A stretch of 64,000 bases of DNA from the NCBI GenBank assembly GCA_022419385.1, contig JAJUBI010000002.1, positions 744,001 to 808,000 of the forward strand, read 5' to 3'. The notes under the pieces were generated by a model, which ran no database searches, was not told the DNA's origin, and was given only the letters and a program-made list of their open reading frames with translations. The translations under genes and the position numbers were made by a program. The DNA is from Paraconiothyrium sp. Pb-2020 (taxonomy: Eukaryota > Ascomycota > Dothideomycetes > Pleosporales > Didymosphaeriaceae). Position 1 is the stretch's first letter. Each line of letters begins with the position of its first letter. Below are positions 58,272 to 64,000 of this stretch, one piece after another.

Positions 58272-60300
58272 ATGTTCAGCGCACTGCGAAGATGTCCCGC
58301 ATCGCTTGCGAGGAGCATTCCCACGACCGCGCTTCCCTCCAGAGTATTGCGAGCCTCGCTCCCACTTTCTACCAGTGCAGTACGGATAACGGCTCCCCGG
58401 ATACCTGCCATTGCGAAGGCGGCATTCCACCAAAGCGCGAGATGGCAACAGATTGCGGCGGAAGCAGCTGAGGAGCAGTCAACGCAGAACGAGCCCGTTA
58501 CACGATTCGCGGACCTTGCCACACGAGGACTGGTGCACCCAAACATCGTCAACACTCTCACGCGGCAAATGAAGCTGGACACTATGACGGATGTACAGAC
58601 GCGGACCATCAACGAGGCGCTGAGTGGGGTTGACGTGTATGTCTATACTGTTCGACATCATGATATCGCTAACATGGCTCAGTATTGCCCAGGCCAAGAC
58701 CGGCACCGGTAAAACTCTAGGTTTCCTCATCCCTATTGTACAAAGAATCCTCCAAAATGACCCCACGCTCGCCGAGCGCGCCCGTGGCTACAAGCGTGCG
58801 TCACCGAGCGATATAAGGGCCATCATCATTTCACCTACGCGAGAGTTGGCCGAGCAGATTGCCGTCGAGGCCAAGAAGCTTGTGGCTGGGACCGGCTTGA
58901 TTGTGCAGACTGCTGTGGGTGGAACACAAAAGAAAGCCATGCTTATGAAGACTCAGCGTGAAGGGTGCCACATCATGGTCGGTACGCCGGGCCGCTTGAA
59001 CGACATTCTATCCGACCCATACTCGCGCATCAGGGCACCCCAGCTAAATGCGCTTGTCATGGACGAAGCGGATCGTCTTCTCGACCAGGGTTTCACGGCC
59101 GAGATTGATCAGATCAAAACACACCTACCAGACCCCGAGGAAGTTGAGAGACAGAACCTCATGTTCTCCGCAACCCTGTCCCGTGAAGTTGTAGACTTGG
59201 TCAGGAGCACAATGAGGCCCGGTTTCCATTTTGCCAAGTGCGTCGATGAGAATGAGGCGCCCACCCATGAGAGGGTCCCGCAGAAGCTTGTTGGACTCCA
59301 AGGCTTCGAGAACACTACCCCTGCTCTCTACGAACTTGTTTTGCGAGAACACCAAAAGGGCCAGTCACCCGATGGTCGTCCGTTCAAGGCGATTGTCTAT
59401 TTCAACTCCACAGCTGAAGTCACGCTCGCTGCCTCCGTCTTCTACAAGCTCGCCGGTGGTTTCAAGCGTGATAAGCCGCTCCACGGTATGCGCTCTTTCG
59501 AGATCCACTCCAAGCTTAGCCAGGCCGCGCGTACACGCGCCGCCGACGAATTCCGCTTTTGCAAGTCTGGTGTTCTCTTGTCCTCGGATGTCACCGCCCG
59601 TGGCATGGATTTCCCCAACGTGACGCACGTCATACAGATTGGCTTGCCTCGCGATCGCGAATCGTACATCCACCGTATAGGACGTACTGCTCGTGCCGGC
59701 AAGGAAGGTGAAGGATGGCTCTTCCTCGCGCCATTCGAGCAAGGTGAGCACCGCAAGCGTCTCCGTGGCCTCAACCTCCAACCCGACAACTCTCTTGAAA
59801 CCGCTCAAGTTGACATGACTGCCCAGTCAGAGATACCTGGAAACGTCGCAGATCTTATCCAGCAAACCGTCGAAGCACATGGAAAGGTGTACCCTGATCA
59901 ATTGGCCGACGCTTTCCGTGGCCTCTTCGGTAGCTACCAGTGGTATAGCGATAAGCAGGGTCTTCTCGAAGGCGCGAACAGGCTTGCTGAGTTTGGCTGG
60001 GGCATGGAGCAGCCACCGCCGCCGCCGTCTTCGTTGTTCATGGGAGGAGGACGCAGGCAAGGTGGAGGTGGAGGCAGGCCCAGAGGCGGCGGCTTCGGTG
60101 GTAGATCTGGTGGTCGTGACGGCGGCTTCGGTGGTCGCAATGGCGGTCGAGATGGGGGTCGCGATGGTGGTTTCGGCGGAAGGCCAGATCGCCGCGAGGG
60201 TGGTGGATTCGGCGACAGGCGAGGCGGTCGCGACAGCTTCGGCGGTGCACGAGGACCCAGGAATCCGGACCGCCCCAGGAGAGAGTCCAACTTCTACTAG
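58272..60300 (+). CDS. MSS116: Mitochondrial DEAD-box RNA helicase, MSS116 type (660 aa)
   Basis: Two exons, 58272-58636 and 58683-60300, with a 46-bp intron in phase. The intron lies just before motif I, so splicing gives DVIAQAKTGTGKT. The N-terminal 45 residues are basic and Ser/Ala-rich without acids, a mitochondrial presequence. Helicase motifs in order: QAKTGTGKT (I), PTRELAEQ (Ia), TPGRL (Ib), DEADRLLDQGF (II), SATLS (III), then STAEVTLAASVF, SSDVTARGMDFPNV (V) and HRIGRTARAG (VI). MSS116-type proteins help fold and splice mitochondrial group I/II introns. The C-terminal 90 residues are almost entirely RGG/GGR repeats (an RNA-binding tail), longer than the basic tail of the yeast protein. 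Motif II reads DEAD. Confidence 0.93.
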
Positions 60301-60906
60301 ATTGACTGACGACCGGCGCTAATTCCTCGACATCTTCGCACCTTGTATGACTTGCACTGGGATCGATCTCGACTTTTTCATTTCACTTCGGACTCTGTAT
60401 ATCTTTTTCAACGTTTTGTACTATATCGGTATACCCTCGCTCGCCTACACCGCCTGTTGGGACGTTGGTTCGGACAATGGGAGGGGCGGACTTTGCATAG
60501 GGGAGGGCGTTCAACTTTGCGCTTTCTATCTCCAATCACACGGCTCGGGGGCGTACAGATAGAATTAGGGCGGGGGAAAAATTGTAGGTTTATGTAATGT
60601 AGCACGAGGGAAAAGCAAAGTAAAGCAAATCAACTTCACACTACGTTCGCCTTTGATGTAGATGAAAAGTGATGGTGTATCGTAAATCATTCGCTATAAC
60701 ACTATGGAGTACACTAAAGAACGCCGCGCTATGCACGCTATGTTACCAGACGGAAGCCAGAATGCCTTGTTGAGCCGCGAGTATTCTAGGCCTTGTCATA
60801 GTGGGTATAAACGCCGACGTAAAATGATACCAACCTCTAAAAACGCCAACCTGATACACCCACTTCGAGAAAGAGCGGTATGACGCCTTGCACCCAAGTC
60901 GTCTAC
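60301..60906. other. Intergenic, convergent 3' ends
   Basis: No gene seen; 3' regions of the helicase and the histidine kinase meet here. Confidence 0.5.
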
Positions 60907-63900
60907 TCAGACCGTACTCTTGCTCCGCTTATGAGCGTCTCCCTCGCCCTTGGCGGTTAAATAATCCTCTTCCTTAGCTCTGACCTCAGCCACCGAGCCC
61001 TCAGCGCTGCTCTCGCTCTTCCCGCCCTTCCCGTTCTCTTTAAGCTTCGCACCTTCCTCGCTCGTGATCACACCTTTGAGCACGACCTCAAGATCCGCCA
61101 ATCTGACTGGCTTGATCAAGAATAAATTGACACCACTCGCGTGAGCTTCCTGTTGTGCCTCAGAGCTCGCTAGCCCTGTCAGAGCGATGATGGTGACCGG
61201 TGGGAGTGAGTTATCTCGTTCATGGGCGCGGATCTGGCGGGTAGCTTCGAGGCCGTCCATTTCAGGCATATTGATGTCCATGAGGATGACGTCCACTCGG
61301 CTTGCCGTGGGTAATGCGCTCTCGATAGTCGCATTCTTGTATGCCTCTAGGGCCTCGAGACCGTTCTTGGCAAGCACGTGGCGATGGCCGAGCTTCTCCA
61401 CGAAACTACGTAGCAGGCGCAGGTTGATTGGATTATCGTCGACCGCGAGACAATTGAGCGTGTTTGCAGGGATAGTCGGGGAGTTGACTGGGCTCTGATT
61501 GACGGACCGTATCTCAGGAGCACTGATCGCCGACTTGACATGTGGACGTGGGAGAGTGAGAGTTGCTGATGATATATGAGATGTTGGACTTTTAGGTGCT
61601 GTGTTTTCCTTGAGCGTGAGCGGCGACAGCGCTGTTAAGGAGGTATCATCGCTTTCCGTTGCATGCGCCATAACACGGTTTGCTTGCCGGTCAAGACAAG
61701 ACACAAGGGCTTTTGCAAGTTTATGCGGACCGCAAGGTTGCGCGATGCATTCAAAAATCAGACCGGGCACAGTGATTGCAGTCGTCGACTGAGCCAGAGC
61801 GGCAGCCCGGCACAGCACAATCACTGGGGCGGGAGGGACGCCGTTCGGAGCCTTGCTGAATTGCGCTCTCAGTTCACGCGCTCCAGCTTCGGTTGCCATG
61901 ATCAGGTCAGGCGCCGGTGTATTGCCTATGTCAGAATCCCACACATCCATGCCGAACCAGTCTTTGCTCATTTCCTTCAATGCCTTCTCCCCAATCTTTG
62001 AAGTTGAAGAGTTCTTATTCTTCAAGCTCTTGACTTCTACCTGATCATCATCGTCGAAACCCACAAACTGCACAAACTTGCCCTCTGTGCGCTTGAACAC
62101 ATTGCAAATTTCTTGATTCGGGTTCAAAGCGGATACCGTGGGAGATAGGGATGAAGGCTTCAGTGGACAGCTGACGGTAAACTTCGTTCCTCTACCTTTC
62201 TTGCTGAAAACCTCGATATCTCCGCCCAGTAGTTCCACCAGCTGCTTGACGATGCTGAGTCCCAGTCCAGTTCCTTGGCTGAGAGGGTTTTCCTGTGCGA
62301 ACGAGTGGAATAGCCTGCTGTTGATGTAGTCCTCCGACATGCCAATTCCAGAGTCCGTAACGGTGAGCCTGAGCTCTACGTTATCGTCGGTTTTATCAGT
62401 GCTTGGAATTACCTGGAGTTTTATCTTAATAAACCCAGCAGGTGTATACTTGAGCGCGTTACCAAACAAGTTCATTAGGATGCGTCGCCAGGCGCCCGGC
62501 TGCGTACGGAAAATGTAGCTATCCCACTTATTAACATCTACGATTACCGACACAGGCGGCGGTTCATATTTCTTTGGTCGTTGGTCAAGGCTCTCGAAGT
62601 TATTTTTACTGAAATTGAAGCCGGCGAAGACGGACTCGAGAACTTCTTCAATCAGCACGCTGAGATCGAAGTCGGAGATGATAGTCATGATATCGTTCGT
62701 GTGCCCTTGGCTTGGTTTAATCATGTGCTTCGCACTCTTCGCTCGGCGCTTGGGACGCCTCTTGGACTCTCCTCGTGTGAGATTGTTGATCTTTGCATAA
62801 TCAAGGACCTTGACAGTTGTTAGCAACTTTATTTTGAATCCGCTGCCACCTGCTCTTACATGATTGATGGTCTCCAACAGAGTCTTGCCACAGTTCTCGA
62901 TAGTCTGAATGTGTGACTGTTGCTGAGTATCCAGCGACGTGTCCTTCATCAAATCGGTCATGCCGAGGATACCATGCAGTGGTGAGCGGAGTTCGTGACT
63001 AATTGAGGATATGAAGTCTGCCTTTGCAGAATCCGCAAGCCTGGTATCCAGCCGGGCCACTTCGGCCATCACGCTGTTACTGAATGCAGAAAGATAACTA
63101 AGCTCTTGCTCGTTGGTGAAGACACGCATAGGATCCGAACTCCATATGATTAGAGAAGAAAACCACCTGTCGCGATGCGCGTCCCATAGCGGGTATATGA
63201 TGAGGCTTCGAGCTCGTGGAAAGACCTCTCTCAACACCTGCTCGTCGTCGGCGGACTTGACCGAATCTGATCTCCGGGAAACTCCTAGGTCTGTCTCGTC
63301 TCCTGAATCTGTCTGCGCTGCTGGATCGTCTTCGTCGTCAAAGTTGAAAATTTGGCCGTGGGCATAACTACGAAGCAGATGTTTAAGAACGCTTTCGGTC
63401 ATGAAGATTTGGTTGGATGACGATGAAGGGTCCTGGGAACTCTTAAATCGCGCCGCGCCAAGAATTACGCATGGTTTGTCTGGTTCGGGTGGCTGTTCGG
63501 CGGCGAAATCGTCATCAACAAGTCCGCCGAAGGTACTGATCTTTGCATCGAAGAATACAGCACCTTCAGCTTCGACAGCGTCCACGATCATTTGGGCAGC
63601 TCTTTCGAACACGACCTTGGTATCGGGTGGCACTGCATCAAGTTTGCCCTCACTAGTAGACGACACCTTCTTCGACGGGACTGCGGGCTTTACAGGCTCC
63701 ATGGACTTGACAGGGTCGAAGATTTCCGAGGCAGGCGTAACGACAGCGCTGCCGGCAGCTACGCTAGATGAGGGCGTTGGGCCCGGGCTAGTCACGCTCT
63801 GAACACTAGATTCGGCGCTGTTGTTCCTCGCCAACACTGTGGGCTGGATGAGAGTGGTCGGCGACACGGCGCCTACTGTCGGGCGGCGTTGCCGTTGAAC

Positions 63901-63996
63901 AGGTACATTTTCGGACGGGGAGACGGTCGACGACAAGCCGTCTGCCTCTTCCCACCAGTCATCGATAGATGATTTGCCATCTGCAAAAGAACCCAA
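60907..63996 (-). CDS. Hybrid sensor histidine kinase, N-terminus cut by window edge
   Basis: Minus strand; the reading frame is open to the right edge, so the start is outside. A 51-bp intron (62859-62809; GTAAGA donor, GCTAACA branch site) is in frame; its removal restores the family stretch ETINHVLDYAKINN. Domains in order: a Ser/Pro-rich N-terminal part, a GAF-like sensor region, the dimerisation/phosphorylation box SHELRSPLHGILG (H box), the ATPase domain with N box NLFGNALKYTPAGF, G1 DSGIGMS and G2 GTGLGLSIVKQL, and a C-terminal receiver domain with the phosphoacceptor Asp in VILMDINMPEMDG and the conserved Lys in FLIKPV. Fungal hybrid kinases pass phosphate through an HPt protein (Ypd1) to control stress or developmental responses. 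The kinase group cannot be assigned without the N-terminus. Confidence 0.92.
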   Translation of the reverse strand: MGSFADGKSSIDDWWEEADGLSSTVSPSENVPVQRQRRPTVGAVSPTTLIQPTVLARNNSAESSVQSVTSPGPTPSSSVAAGSAVVTPASEIFDPVKSMEPVKPAVPSKKVSSTSEGKLDAVPPDTKVVFERAAQMIVDAVEAEGAVFFDAKISTFGGLVDDDFAAEQPPEPDKPCVILGAARFKSSQDPSSSSNQIFMTESVLKHLLRSYAHGQIFNFDDEDDPAAQTDSGDETDLGVSRRSDSVKSADDEQVLREVFPRARSLIIYPLWDAHRDRWFSSLIIWSSDPMRVFTNEQELSYLSAFSNSVMAEVARLDTRLADSAKADFISSISHELRSPLHGILGMTDLMKDTSLDTQQQSHIQTIENCGKTLLETINHVRAGGSGFKIKLLTTVKVLDYAKINNLTRGESKRRPKRRAKSAKHMIKPSQGHTNDIMTIISDFDLSVLIEEVLESVFAGFNFSKNNFESLDQRPKKYEPPPVSVIVDVNKWDSYIFRTQPGAWRRILMNLFGNALKYTPAGFIKIKLQVIPSTDKTDDNVELRLTVTDSGIGMSEDYINSRLFHSFAQENPLSQGTGLGLSIVKQLVELLGGDIEVFSKKGRGTKFTVSCPLKPSSLSPTVSALNPNQEICNVFKRTEGKFVQFVGFDDDDQVEVKSLKNKNSSTSKIGEKALKEMSKDWFGMDVWDSDIGNTPAPDLIMATEAGARELRAQFSKAPNGVPPAPVIVLCRAAALAQSTTAITVPGLIFECIAQPCGPHKLAKALVSCLDRQANRVMAHATESDDTSLTALSPLTLKENTAPKSPTSHISSATLTLPRPHVKSAISAPEIRSVNQSPVNSPTIPANTLNCLAVDDNPINLRLLRSFVEKLGHRHVLAKNGLEALEAYKNATIESALPTASRVDVILMDINMPEMDGLEATRQIRAHERDNSLPPVTIIALTGLASSEAQQEAHASGVNLFLIKPVRLADLEVVLKGVITSEEGAKLKENGKGGKSESSAEGSVAEVRAKEEDYLTAKGEGDAHKRSKSTV

Positions 63997-64000
63997 GCTC

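Overview
The window is nuclear DNA of a filamentous ascomycete (Pezizomycotina). Genes are split by short introns of about 45-100 bp with GTAAGT/GTATGT-like donors and CTAAC/CTGAC-like branch sites. Families typical of these fungi are present: a CYP52-like P450, a PTH11/rhodopsin-type membrane protein, 2EXR/F-box-like proteins, a HET-domain relic, small secreted proteins and a fungal hybrid histidine kinase. The order or species cannot be fixed from sequence alone; a dothideomycete would fit. Most gene models below were built by joining exons by eye with phase checked at every junction.

Layout. 1-2.1 kb: a decayed tandem array of about 325-bp units, each with a TATA-like box and remnants of a short secreted-type protein. 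2.3-16 kb: a low-complexity hypothetical protein, NCS6/CTU1 (tRNA thiolation), a secreted GH31 alpha-glucosidase, a CYP52-like P450, an MDP1-type HAD phosphatase and an unusual secreted protein made of five cysteine-containing repeats. 16-25 kb: a very large Ser/Thr-rich membrane protein (Mid2/WSC-like layout, not identified) with nine 18-residue repeats, then an SDR and a mitochondrial Obg GTPase (MTG2) on a shared 0.5-kb divergent promoter. 25-28 kb: gene-poor, with an intron-containing tRNA-Glu(CUC). 28-37 kb: HIS5, a broken gene, a rhodopsin-domain membrane protein, a bacterial-type Thg1-like protein, a large membrane protein and a 2EXR protein. 38-43 kb: a 106-aa secreted protein and a multi-exon 2EXR gene. 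43-50 kb: conventional kinesin, RAD6/UBC2 and choline sulfatase, all on the minus strand. 50-54 kb: gene-poor, with a HET-domain relic and dispersed short repeats. 54-64 kb: two hypothetical genes, an MSS116-type mitochondrial DEAD-box helicase and the C-terminal part of a hybrid histidine kinase that runs off the right edge.

The genes do not form one pathway or biosynthetic cluster. Housekeeping genes (NCS6, MTG2, HIS5, RAD6, kinesin, MSS116) alternate with secreted or lineage-specific genes that sit beside gene-poor, decaying stretches at 1-2, 25-27, 29-30 and 50-54 kb. The most unusual items are the five-repeat secreted protein, the decayed array at the left edge, the bacterial-type Thg1-like enzyme, and two introns whose lengths are multiples of three and which carry no stop codon.
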